Source: Pelagihabitans sp965238025 (GTDB lineage: Bacteria; Bacteroidota; Bacteroidia; Flavobacteriales; Flavobacteriaceae). Taken from it: 64,000 nt of DNA. The stretch spans positions 124,001 to 188,000 of the forward strand of contig OZ250162.1 in assembly GCA_965238025.1 (NCBI GenBank), given 5' to 3'. Of the stretch, positions 41,874 to 50,088 are shown one piece after another. Position numbers and translations under genes: made by a program. The notes under the pieces are model-generated. The model worked only from the letters and a program-made list of their open reading frames with translations, made no database searches and had not been told where the DNA came from. How positions within the stretch are numbered: position 1 is the stretch's first letter; every line of letters begins with the position of its first letter.

Positions 41874-42431
41874 TTGAATAAATCCGCTGAAAACCTACAG
41901 ACTATGATCGTCAAGGCAAAATCGGGCAACCAAATTGCCTTCAGCACCTTGCTCGATACCTTCTGGAACGATGTATACGGATTTCAACTGAAACGCACCG
42001 AGAATGAGAACGATGCCGAGGACATTACTATCCAAACGTTTTCCAAGGCTTTTGACAAAATTGACACCTACGATAGTTCGTATGAATTCAAGACCTGGTT
42101 AATAGCCATTTCCAAGAACCTCCATATAGATTTAATTCGTAAGCGCAAACGCGATGTTTTGGAATCGCAAGGTACCAATGATGCCGTAAAGAAGGTTTTG
42201 GACGATGCCCCAACAGCAGAAGATCGCCTTATTACCGAGCAAAATCTAGCGCATTTACTACTTGATATAAAAAAGTTAAAGCCACACTACCAAGAAGTCA
42301 TTAATCTTAGGTTTTTCAATGAAATGAGTTATGCCGATATTGCTGACACCCTCAATGAGCCAATGAACAATATTAAAGTGAAACTGTTGCGGTCCAAAAA
42401 ACTACTGGCCGAAATCATTAAAAAAAGATAG
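41874..42431 (+). CDS. RNA polymerase sigma factor, sigma-70 family
   Basis: A 185-residue ECF-type factor from a TTG start at 41874; the first in-frame ATG is at 41904 and would give 175 residues, still complete from region 2. Region 2 is AFSTLLDTFWNDVYGFQLKR with DAEDITIQTFSKAFDKI and WLIAISKNLHIDLIRKRKRD; region 4 is PHYQEVINLRFFNEMSYADI and MNNIKVKLLRSKKLL. No anti-sigma gene is adjacent. It is followed 78 nt later by lipA on the same strand, which has its own promoter-like box. Confidence 0.9.
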   Translation: MNKSAENLQTMIVKAKSGNQIAFSTLLDTFWNDVYGFQLKRTENENDAEDITIQTFSKAFDKIDTYDSSYEFKTWLIAISKNLHIDLIRKRKRDVLESQGTNDAVKKVLDDAPTAEDRLITEQNLAHLLLDIKKLKPHYQEVINLRFFNEMSYADIADTLNEPMNNIKVKLLRSKKLLAEIIKKR

Positions 42432-42487
42432 GTCAAAAGGCCCGTTCCCTACTCTTCTTCGTTACCCGTTTTACCCTTATAACTTCG

Positions 42488-42495
42488 TATATTTG
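42488..42495 (+). promoter_or_regulatory. -7 box for lipA
   Basis: TATATTTG, an exact TAnnTTTG match, ends 14 nt before the lipA ATG. No clear -33 element. Confidence 0.45.
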
Positions 42496-42509
42496 TCCAA
42501 AATTGTACT

Positions 42510-43385
42510 ATGAGCAATACTGCCAATACCAACGTGCTCCCTCCCAAGGGAAAGCCGAAATGGCTTAGGGTAAAACTTCCTACAGGAAAAAAGTATACCC
42601 AACTGCGCGGTCTGGTTGAAAAATATGACCTACATACCATTTGTACATCTGGTAGCTGTCCTAATATGGGCGAATGCTGGGGAGAGGGAACGGCCACCTT
42701 TATGATCCTGGGAAATGTATGTACTAGATCCTGTGGGTTTTGTGGGGTACAGACCGGTAGGCCATCGACAGTAGATTGGGCCGAACCCGAAAAAGTGGCC
42801 CGATCCATAAAAATAATGGGAATCAAACATGCGGTCATCACCTCTGTAGATCGGGATGATTTAAAGGATATGGGGTCTATCATCTGGGCCGAAACGGTAA
42901 AAGCCATACGCAGAATGAACCCGACGACCACTTTGGAAACCTTGATTCCGGATTTTCAAGGAATCGAAAGGCACTTAGACCGAATCATTGAAGTATCTCC
43001 CGAAGTGGTTTCGCATAATATGGAAACCGTAAAGCGCTTAACACGGGAAGTGCGCATACAGGCCAAATATGAACGCAGTCTGGAAGTTTTGAGGTATATA
43101 AGGGCAAATGGTGTCAACCGTACCAAATCAGGTATTATGCTCGGCCTAGGAGAATTAGAAGAGGAAGTAATCGAGACCATGCAAGATCTTAGAAATGCTA
43201 ATGTTGATGTTGTAACCATTGGTCAATACTTACAACCTTCCAAAAAACATTTACCCGTAAAGGAATTTATAGTTCCTGAACAGTTTAACAAATATGAAGA
43301 AATTGGCTTGAAAATGGGATTTCGTCATGTAGAAAGTGGTGCCCTGGTAAGGTCCTCTTATAAAGCCCATAAACATATCGACTAA
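42510..43385 (+). CDS. lipA: Lipoyl synthase
   Basis: A 291-residue radical SAM enzyme that inserts two sulfur atoms into octanoyl chains on lipoate-dependent enzymes. Both iron-sulfur clusters are visible: the auxiliary cluster cysteines C45, C50 and C56 (CX4CX5C, in CTSGSCPNMGEC) and the radical SAM cysteines C71, C75 and C78 (CTRSCGFC). The C-terminal RSSY motif, which supplies a cluster ligand, is in VRSSYKAHKH. Length is normal. It is independent of the sigma factor upstream. Confidence 0.97.
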   Translation: MSNTANTNVLPPKGKPKWLRVKLPTGKKYTQLRGLVEKYDLHTICTSGSCPNMGECWGEGTATFMILGNVCTRSCGFCGVQTGRPSTVDWAEPEKVARSIKIMGIKHAVITSVDRDDLKDMGSIIWAETVKAIRRMNPTTTLETLIPDFQGIERHLDRIIEVSPEVVSHNMETVKRLTREVRIQAKYERSLEVLRYIRANGVNRTKSGIMLGLGELEEEVIETMQDLRNANVDVVTIGQYLQPSKKHLPVKEFIVPEQFNKYEEIGLKMGFRHVESGALVRSSYKAHKHID

Positions 43386-43475
43386 TCCCTCTGGTTATAA
43401 AAGTGGTACGATTCAAAAGAGTTTTACTTATTTCCCTAACAATCATAGCGTTTTTTCAACCTAACGAACAATGCC

Positions 43476-44486
43476 TTGAAACAAATAAACCTAGGAATTA
43501 ATGGATTTGGCAGAATTGGCCGAAGGGTTTTTCGGTTGCTTCAAGAGCACCCCCGCATTAAAGTGGTGGCCATAAATGACCTTTCAGACACCAGAACTTT
43601 ATCCCATTTGCTCAAATACGACAGTATTCATGGGGTGTTCAAGGAGGATGTACAACATGATGGTCAACATATCATTGTCAATCGTCAAAAGGCGAGACTG
43701 TTAAATGAAAACCACCCATCAGAAATTGATTGGAAGCCCTACAATGTGGACGTGGTTATAGAAGCCACCGGCAAATTCAAGGAAAGGGAAAGCTTGAAAC
43801 ACCATATCACCAATGGGGCAAAAAAGGTAATCCTCTCCGTTCCCCCCATGGATGATACCATTAAAATGGTCGTTTTAGGTATTAACCAGGAGATAATCAC
43901 CAAAGCAGACGATATCCTTTCCAACGCCTCCTGTACCACCAACAACGCGGCACCCATGATCAAAGTCATAGACGACCTTTGCGGGATAGAGCAGGCTTAT
44001 ATTACGACAATACATTCCTATACTACAGATCAAAGTCTCCATGATCAACCCCATCATGACCTAAGACGTGCTAGGGCCGCGGGTCAGTCCATTGTACCAA
44101 CAACAACAGGCGCCGCCAAAGCCCTGACTAAAATATTTCCGCACCTTTCGGAAGTTATTGGTGGCTGTGGCATACGAGTGCCCGTTCCCAATGGGTCTTT
44201 GACCGATATTACTTTTAATGTAAAAAGCCCAACCACCATTGGCGAAATCAATAAAACTTTTAAGGAAGTTTCTCTTAAAGAATTGAAAAACATACTTTTA
44301 TACACTGAAGATCCTATAGTATCCATTGATATAAACAATAGTTGCCACTCTTGTACGTTTGATTCTCAGATGACCTCGGTTATCGGTACAATGATAAAGA
44401 TTATCGGTTGGTACGACAATGAAACGGGCTATAGTAGCCGTATTATTGACCTAGTTGACCTGTTAATTGAGAAAAATTACATTTGA
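43476..44486 (+). CDS. gap: Type I glyceraldehyde-3-phosphate dehydrogenase (TTG start)
   Basis: A 336-residue enzyme converting glyceraldehyde-3-phosphate to 1,3-bisphosphoglycerate in the cytoplasm. The NAD site INLGINGFGRIGRRVFR begins at residue 4, so the start must be the TTG at 43476; the only nearby ATG (43471) is out of frame. Catalytic Cys153 is in SNASCTTNN and the activating His180 in TIHSYTTDQ. Near the C-terminus, DINNSCHSCTFDSQMTSVIG replaces the more usual segment ending SSIFD, so this may be a second paralogue. It overlaps the following kinase gene by four bases (TTGA). Confidence 0.93.
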   Translation: MKQINLGINGFGRIGRRVFRLLQEHPRIKVVAINDLSDTRTLSHLLKYDSIHGVFKEDVQHDGQHIIVNRQKARLLNENHPSEIDWKPYNVDVVIEATGKFKERESLKHHITNGAKKVILSVPPMDDTIKMVVLGINQEIITKADDILSNASCTTNNAAPMIKVIDDLCGIEQAYITTIHSYTTDQSLHDQPHHDLRRARAAGQSIVPTTTGAAKALTKIFPHLSEVIGGCGIRVPVPNGSLTDITFNVKSPTTIGEINKTFKEVSLKELKNILLYTEDPIVSIDINNSCHSCTFDSQMTSVIGTMIKIIGWYDNETGYSSRIIDLVDLLIEKNYI

Positions 44487-46705
44487 AAACTACATACATA
44501 AATAGCATCCGCTTATTATTTTGCATTTCATTGGCCGTATTTTCTATGTCCTCATGGGTTCTTGCCCAAGATTCGATTCCCAAAAGAAGTACGAACGAAT
44601 ATTTTAACGAGGCTAGGACGTTGAGCAATCAAAACCAAATAGAAAAAGCATTAAAAGCCCTTGAAAATGCTTCGATCGTTGCCGAAAAAAACGAGAATTT
44701 TAAGGAATTGGTCGATTGTTATCACGAGTTCGCCCTAATTTATATGAAAATGGACCGCAGGGATGATGCCGATTTTTATTGGGACCGTGCGAAAAAAGCT
44801 TTGGAGAATATTGAGTACCCCTATGGCAGCGCAGTTCATCAATATATTGCGGCTATGGGAAAATATAAGGACGGGAATAACTTTCAGGCCATTGCGGACC
44901 TTGAGGAAACAAAGCAATTGAGCAATGACCGTAACCTGGTCAATAGTATTCTCCTTACCGAAGGCAACATTTATTTGGGGTTGGAAAAATATGATGTGGC
45001 CTCAAAAAATTTTAATTCTCTAATCATCAATACAGACCCTTACGAGCCGGAATATCTTGCGATGAAAGCCCATATTGGCCTTGCCAGATTAAATCTGGCC
45101 ACCGAAAAGATGGAAGAAAGTGTTTCCAATGCGGAAGCGGCTTTAGAAATAGCCAATAAGAACAATTTCTTTAATGAGGTTGTAGAGATTAATAATTTAC
45201 TCGCGGTGTTATACGCCAAAATGGAGCGCTATGACCTTTCCCTGATCAATAAAGACAACCTGTTAAACATTAAGGATTCTATTTTTACCATTGAAAAATT
45301 AAAAACAGAAGCAAAGACCGCAGATAAGATTCATGTGAATAATATGAATACTGAAATAGCTAGGCTTGAAGAAAAAAATGACGAACTGAGCGAATCTGCC
45401 AACCGTTCGGAAATAACCGCGATATTAACTTCGGCCTTTTTGACGATAATCTCGCTTTTGGCGGTTTCACTTTACCGAAACAATCAGATTAAACTGAAAA
45501 CCAATGATTTGCTGCAAATCAAGAACAATGAGCTGAAAACAGCGCGTGATGCTGCGGTACAGGCGATGGAAGCTAAAACAAATTTTCTTTCAACCGTAAG
45601 CCATGAGCTACGAACCCCCTTATATGCAGTAACAGGACTAACGCATTTGTTGCTGGAGGAAAATCCGACCAAGAATCAAAAAGAACATTTAAAGTCACTC
45701 AAATTCTCAGGGGACTACTTATTGAATTTCATTAACGATATCCTGCAAATCAATAAAATTGATGCCGATAAATTGGAACCCTTGAACATTGGCTTTAATT
45801 TAAAGAAAATGCTTCAAGAAGTTATTGACTCCTTACAACAGAGCGCAAAAGAGAATAGCACTCAAATTATTTTGGAATATGATACTAATATCCCCACCAA
45901 TCTGATGAGTGACCCTCTGAAGCTTTCTCAGGTCTTTATGAATTTAGTCGGCAATGCCCTTAAATTTACCAAAAACGGGCAGGTAAAAGTCATTGCTAAA
46001 TTGATGAAAGTAATTGACGAGGAGGTAACGGTCTATTTTGAAGTGAAGGACAACGGCATAGGAATATCCAAAGATCAACAGGAAAGTATTTTTGAAGGTT
46101 TTGAGCAGGGATCAATTCAAATTAACAGGGAATATGGTGGCACAGGCTTAGGTTTGACCATTGTAAAGAGCCTTTTGGGCCTTTTTAAAAGTAACATACA
46201 ACTGGAGAGCGAATTAGGTGAAGGAAGTTCATTCTTTTTTGAATTGAAATTGAAAAGCAAGGATAGTCTTGTTGACGACATTCCGTTTGAAATTACCCAA
46301 GCAGACTTTGATTTTAAAGGGCTTCATATACTTATTGTGGAAGACAATAAAATCAACCAGGTCATTACAAAGAAGATGCTTTCTAAAAAGGAGATTACCA
46401 GCGACATTGCTAACAATGGTGACGAGGCTATTAAATTGGCAAAAACAAATTCATACGACGCAATTCTTATGGATATTCACATGCCCGGTATTAGTGGTGA
46501 CGAGGCAACCATCGAAATTCGAAAATTTGATAATGGCACCCCTATTATTGCACTTACCGCCATTTCTTTAGATGATAGTTTAGAGGCGTTCTATGCAGCT
46601 GGATGTGATGATGTGGTCACCAAGCCCTTCAAACCAGAGGTATTCTATCAAAAAATAGGGGAAAATATTTTCGAAAGTAAAAGGGCTAAGAGTTCTGCTT
46701 CATAA
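44483..46705 (+). CDS. TPR hybrid sensor histidine kinase / response regulator
   Basis: A 740-residue protein. It starts with TTG at 44483, within TTGA where the gap stop also lies; a signal peptide (MKTTYINSIRLLFCISLAVF) follows directly, which supports that start. A TPR region in the periplasm covers about residues 35-290 (EYFNEARTLSNQNQIEKALKAL). A transmembrane helix lies near 312-335. The cytoplasmic part has the kinase domain with His374 in SHELRTP, the ATPase with NLVGNALKFTKNG, KDNGIGIS and GGTGLGLTIVK, and a receiver domain with Asp664 in LMDIHMP. It phosphorylates itself and passes the phosphate on. The output partner is not identified. Confidence 0.92.
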   Translation: MKTTYINSIRLLFCISLAVFSMSSWVLAQDSIPKRSTNEYFNEARTLSNQNQIEKALKALENASIVAEKNENFKELVDCYHEFALIYMKMDRRDDADFYWDRAKKALENIEYPYGSAVHQYIAAMGKYKDGNNFQAIADLEETKQLSNDRNLVNSILLTEGNIYLGLEKYDVASKNFNSLIINTDPYEPEYLAMKAHIGLARLNLATEKMEESVSNAEAALEIANKNNFFNEVVEINNLLAVLYAKMERYDLSLINKDNLLNIKDSIFTIEKLKTEAKTADKIHVNNMNTEIARLEEKNDELSESANRSEITAILTSAFLTIISLLAVSLYRNNQIKLKTNDLLQIKNNELKTARDAAVQAMEAKTNFLSTVSHELRTPLYAVTGLTHLLLEENPTKNQKEHLKSLKFSGDYLLNFINDILQINKIDADKLEPLNIGFNLKKMLQEVIDSLQQSAKENSTQIILEYDTNIPTNLMSDPLKLSQVFMNLVGNALKFTKNGQVKVIAKLMKVIDEEVTVYFEVKDNGIGISKDQQESIFEGFEQGSIQINREYGGTGLGLTIVKSLLGLFKSNIQLESELGEGSSFFFELKLKSKDSLVDDIPFEITQADFDFKGLHILIVEDNKINQVITKKMLSKKEITSDIANNGDEAIKLAKTNSYDAILMDIHMPGISGDEATIEIRKFDNGTPIIALTAISLDDSLEAFYAAGCDDVVTKPFKPEVFYQKIGENIFESKRAKSSAS

Positions 46706-47693
46706 ACTCGGTCAATTCCTTCGCCAAAACTTCCGCATCATTATTTAGAAAACGATGTTTTATCGGAATATAAAATAAGTTTGTAACCTTATCTTTTAAC
46801 CGAACAAAGTCCTTTTCTGTGGTCAAAATAACTTCTTCTTTGTTCAAGGACATTAACTCTTTCGCCGTAAAAGAATGATGGTCAGGATACTTTCTATGTC
46901 TAAAGGTCAAACCTTCTGCTTTCAAATATTCGGTTAAAGACGCTGGGTCGGCAATACCAGTGACAAGTGTGACATTCTTCTTGTCTTTGAAATAGGATAA
47001 GGCGCAGTTTCGGTCTTTGCCCAGAAATTCGTTGGCATACGCCAAGGTTGCGAACAACAACTGCTGATTGGCTCGAGGCTTCAAACGTTTTTGAATGGCC
47101 ATTCTTTCTTCTGGTCTTAATTTGGCGGGGCATTTGGTCACGACAATTATATTTGCACGTCTAGCTTCACGACGACTATCCCTTAGGTTTCCTGTCGGTA
47201 GGCACCAATCGTCAACATATAATTTTCCATAGGTGGTAAGCAGAATGTTCAGTCCTGCTCTCACCTTTCGGTGTTGAAAAGCATCATCCAACAAAATAAG
47301 GTCCGGGGCTACTTTCTCAGTTAGATTTTCTATCCCATTGGCCCGATCCGCATCAACCGCAACCGCGACCTTTGAAAATTTAGTGTGTATTTGAAAGGGT
47401 TCGTCACCCAACTCGGCAACTGTACTATGAGCATTGGCCAATACAAACCCGCTGGACTTTCGCCTATATCCCCTACTCAAAACAGCAATTTTGTGTCTAT
47501 TTGTTAAATAGGAAATCAAGTATTCTACCATTGGGGTCTTTCCCGTTCCGCCCGTACTCAAATTACCTATGCAGATGGTTTTTGTCGGAAAGGTAGAAGT
47601 TTTTAGTACCCCTGAATCATACAAATAATTCCGTATGCGAACCACCAGCGCATAAATCAGGGAAAAGGGGAATAGTATTTTTCTGAGTACCAT
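46686..47693 (-). CDS. lpxK: Tetraacyldisaccharide 4'-kinase
   Basis: A 335-residue membrane-associated kinase that adds the 4' phosphate to the lipid A disaccharide. The ATG at 47693 gives a start MVLRKILFPFSLIYALVVRI with the usual N-terminal membrane segment; a longer frame to 47753 has no such support. The Walker A motif is GNLSTGGTGKTPMVEYL, and DLILLDDAFQHRKV is the Walker B / catalytic region. It overlaps the tail of the hybrid kinase gene by 20 nt on the opposite strand and is divergent from the Nif3-like gene. Confidence 0.94.
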   Translation of the reverse strand: MVLRKILFPFSLIYALVVRIRNYLYDSGVLKTSTFPTKTICIGNLSTGGTGKTPMVEYLISYLTNRHKIAVLSRGYRRKSSGFVLANAHSTVAELGDEPFQIHTKFSKVAVAVDADRANGIENLTEKVAPDLILLDDAFQHRKVRAGLNILLTTYGKLYVDDWCLPTGNLRDSRREARRANIIVVTKCPAKLRPEERMAIQKRLKPRANQQLLFATLAYANEFLGKDRNCALSYFKDKKNVTLVTGIADPASLTEYLKAEGLTFRHRKYPDHHSFTAKELMSLNKEEVILTTEKDFVRLKDKVTNLFYIPIKHRFLNNDAEVLAKELTEFMKQNS

Positions 47694-47714
47694 CACGACA
47701 ACGAATATATATTT

Positions 47715-47722
47715 TATCTTTG
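47715..47722 (+). promoter_or_regulatory. -7 box for the Nif3-like gene
   Basis: TATCTTTG, an exact TAnnTTTG match, ends 19 nt before the ATG. No clear -33 element. Confidence 0.45.
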
Positions 47723-47741
47723 GAATTCTGACCTTTAGAAA

Positions 47742-48836
47742 ATGACCGTACAAGAAATTACCGCCATTCTTGAAGACTTGGCTCCCCTATCTCAAGCTGA
47801 AGATTTTGACAATGTAGGCCTTTTGGTAGGCAATAACAAAACTGAAGTTACCGGGGTTTTAGTGACGTTAGATACGCTAGAAATCGTGGTTGACGAGGCT
47901 ATAAGCAAGGATTGTAACTTGATTATAAGCTTTCACCCCATCATCTTTGATGGTTTAAAAAAACTGACCGGAAAGACCTACGTAGAACGTGTAGTTGTCA
48001 AAGCTATTCAAAACAATATAGCTATTTATAGTATGCACACAGCCTTGGACAACTCCCCAAATGGGGTAAATGCCAAAATATGTGCGATTTTAGGTGTCCA
48101 AGACCCTAAAATCCTTATTCCCAAAATAGGAATGCTTAAAAAACTTACGACCTATGTACCCAAAGAGAATGCAGATGCCCTTAAAGATGCTTTGTTCGAG
48201 GCCGGGGCGGGACATATAGGCAATTACAGTCACTGTAGTTTTGGTACAGAGGGCACCGGAAGTTATAGGGCCATGGCCAACGCCAATCCCGAAAAAGGTG
48301 CAATAGGCAAAACGCATCATGAGACCGAAACACGGATCAATATGGTATTTTCTGCTCCGAATGAGGGCAAGATTCTAAGGGCACTATTCAAAAATCATCC
48401 CTATGAGGAGGTCGCCTATGAGGTACTGACCCTTGAAAACAGAAACGACGATGTGGGCATGGGTATGATTGGTACTTTGGATAAACCGATAAGAGACGTT
48501 GATTTTCTGCAACAGTTAAAAAGCAAGATGAAAGCAAATGGTATCCGCCATTCCAAGTTATTGAATAAAAAAATACAAAAGGTAGCTGTTCTGGGCGGCA
48601 GTGGGGCCTTTGCTATTGGGGCCGCAAAGGCGGCTGGAGCAGATATTTTCGTAACCGCCGATGTAAAATACCATCAATACTATGGGGCAGAAGATAAAAT
48701 GGTAATAGCCGATATCGGACACTTTGAGACTGAGCAGTTTACAAAAAATCTTTTAGTTGAATATCTTAAGGAAAAAATGCCTAATTTTGCAGTCCATTTA
48801 TCGGAAAGTAAAACCAATCCAATCAATTATTTATAA
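47742..48836 (+). CDS. Nif3-like dinuclear metal centre protein
   Basis: A 364-residue protein of the NIF3/YbgI family, which forms a hexamer with a two-metal centre. Metal ligands are in SFHPIIFDG (His), MHTALDNSPNGVN (His and Asp) and DIGHFETEQ near the C-terminus (His and Glu). An inserted PII-like domain covers about residues 130-235 (LTTYVPKENADALKDALFEAGAG and LFKNHPYEEVAYEVL), as in the longer YqfO type. The family's enzyme activity is disputed, with GTP cyclohydrolase-like suggestions. It ends 2 nt before the next gene, and the two are conserved neighbours in many Bacteroidota. Confidence 0.92.
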   Translation: MTVQEITAILEDLAPLSQAEDFDNVGLLVGNNKTEVTGVLVTLDTLEIVVDEAISKDCNLIISFHPIIFDGLKKLTGKTYVERVVVKAIQNNIAIYSMHTALDNSPNGVNAKICAILGVQDPKILIPKIGMLKKLTTYVPKENADALKDALFEAGAGHIGNYSHCSFGTEGTGSYRAMANANPEKGAIGKTHHETETRINMVFSAPNEGKILRALFKNHPYEEVAYEVLTLENRNDDVGMGMIGTLDKPIRDVDFLQQLKSKMKANGIRHSKLLNKKIQKVAVLGGSGAFAIGAAKAAGADIFVTADVKYHQYYGAEDKMVIADIGHFETEQFTKNLLVEYLKEKMPNFAVHLSESKTNPINYL

Positions 48837-48838
48837 AT

Positions 48839-49618
48839 ATGGCGAAAAAAGCAGAAGCAACGGTAGAAGACAAGTTAAGAGCATTGTACGATTTGCAATT
48901 AATAGATTCTAGGGTTGATGAAATTCGAAATGTACGCGGCGAGCTTCCCTTGGAAGTTGAAGATTTGGAAGATGAGGTTTCGGGCCTAAAAACAAGAATG
49001 GATAAACTCAAAACCGATGTAGAGACTATTAACTTTGAAATTAGCGCCAAGAAGAATCTAATAGACGAATCAAAGGCATTGATCAAAAAGTATACCGAGC
49101 AGCAAAAGAATGTTCGTAATAGTCGTGAATTTAACTCTATAAGCAAAGAATTGGAGTTTCAAGAACTGGAAATTCAATTGGCAGAAAAGAACATAAAGGA
49201 ATTCAAAGCGCAGATAGAACAGAAGAAGGAAGTGGTTTCAGAGACCAAAGAACGTTTATCTGAAAGGGAGACGCATCTTAAGCACAAGAAAAGCGAATTG
49301 AACGATATTTTGGCGGAAACCGAGAAAGAAGAAAAGGCGTTGTTATCGCAATCCGAAAAATTTCAAAAGGCCATTGATGAACGTTTGGTAAAAGCGTACG
49401 CTAGAATCCGTGGTAATGTCAAAAACGGCTTAGCGGTCGTCGCCATTGAAAGGGGCGCCTCAGGAGGGTCTTTCTTTACCATTCCTCCGCAGGTGCAGGT
49501 AGAAATCGCCTCAAGAAAAAAGATAATCACTGATGAGCATAGTGGGCGTATATTGGTAGATCCTGTGCTTGCCGAAGAGGAACAAGCGAAAATGCACAAA
49601 ATGTTCTCTAATCTTTAA
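48839..49618 (+). CDS. Coiled-coil protein of the C4 zinc-ribbon (DUF164) family, cysteines lost
   Basis: A 259-residue protein from the ATG at 48839. About residues 20-185 are a long antiparallel coiled coil (DSRVDEIRNVRGELPLEVED; SREFNSISKELEFQELEIQL). The C-terminus (about 190-255) corresponds to the family's zinc-ribbon domain, but where a family member would have CGGC and CPxCG, this protein has ASGGSFFTIPPQ and DEHSGRILVD. All four metal-binding cysteines appear to be absent. It is translated with the Nif3-like gene. The family is thought to act in DNA or RNA binding, or as a ring-forming scaffold; that is not shown here. A terminator follows. Confidence 0.85.
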   Translation: MAKKAEATVEDKLRALYDLQLIDSRVDEIRNVRGELPLEVEDLEDEVSGLKTRMDKLKTDVETINFEISAKKNLIDESKALIKKYTEQQKNVRNSREFNSISKELEFQELEIQLAEKNIKEFKAQIEQKKEVVSETKERLSERETHLKHKKSELNDILAETEKEEKALLSQSEKFQKAIDERLVKAYARIRGNVKNGLAVVAIERGASGGSFFTIPPQVQVEIASRKKIITDEHSGRILVDPVLAEEEQAKMHKMFSNL

Positions 49619-49689
49619 AGATTTGATCTAAAACAGGTCCGAGCTTCACAAAAAGTGATGACTTTCGCAAAAACAGCTTTTTATAACTA

Positions 49690-49724
49690 AAAAAGTCCTT
49701 CATACATAGTATGAAGGACTTTTT
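49690..49724 (+). terminator. Rho-independent terminator before the adhesin locus
   Basis: Perfect 15-bp stem (49690-49704 with 49710-49724, core AAGTCCTTCATA), 5-nt loop, then AT-rich sequence. Confidence 0.85.
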
Positions 49725-50088
49725 ATTTCGGCCTATTCTTCGACATTATTACGCACCTTTTAAAGCAGTTATCATTATTAAATGTGATGGCTCGCTCGAA
49801 CGTTTAAAGTAACAATTAAACAGTTTGTCGATAGCTAGCATATAAATAGTTCATGTTGTTAATCGGCTTTAAAACCGCTTTGTCGAAATCAGCGTCAATT
49901 AGCGAATAAATGGGGCCTTAAACCTTTTTTATTTAAGCTTCCCCTGTTACTCACGTTCTTTATACCGTAAACTAATACAACCCCAAATTGATTTGTTTGC
50001 AATGCTATGGTGGCAATTTTTCTTCATTTTATTTCAGGAGGATTATACTTCCCATACATCGTAAACTAAATCGTGAAACATTTAGCTT
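49725..50088 (+). promoter_or_regulatory. 364-nt upstream region of the adhesin gene
   Basis: No gene found here. It holds CGTAAACTAA at 49966-49975 and again at 50060-50069, 94 nt apart, each after an AT-rich ATAC-type segment, and a near-palindrome CGGCTTTAAAACCG at 49864-49877. An AGGAGGA at 50036-50042 is too far from the ATG (50089) to act as a ribosome binding site. A long leader is likely, but I cannot name a promoter. Confidence 0.45.

Noticed and set aside
43471..43479. ATG at 43471 as the gap start
   Set aside because: It is in a different frame from the dehydrogenase and is closed by TGA after two codons.
50036..50042. AGGAGGA as a Shine-Dalgarno site for the adhesin
   Set aside because: It lies 46 nt before the ATG and no other start codon at the right distance opens a frame.
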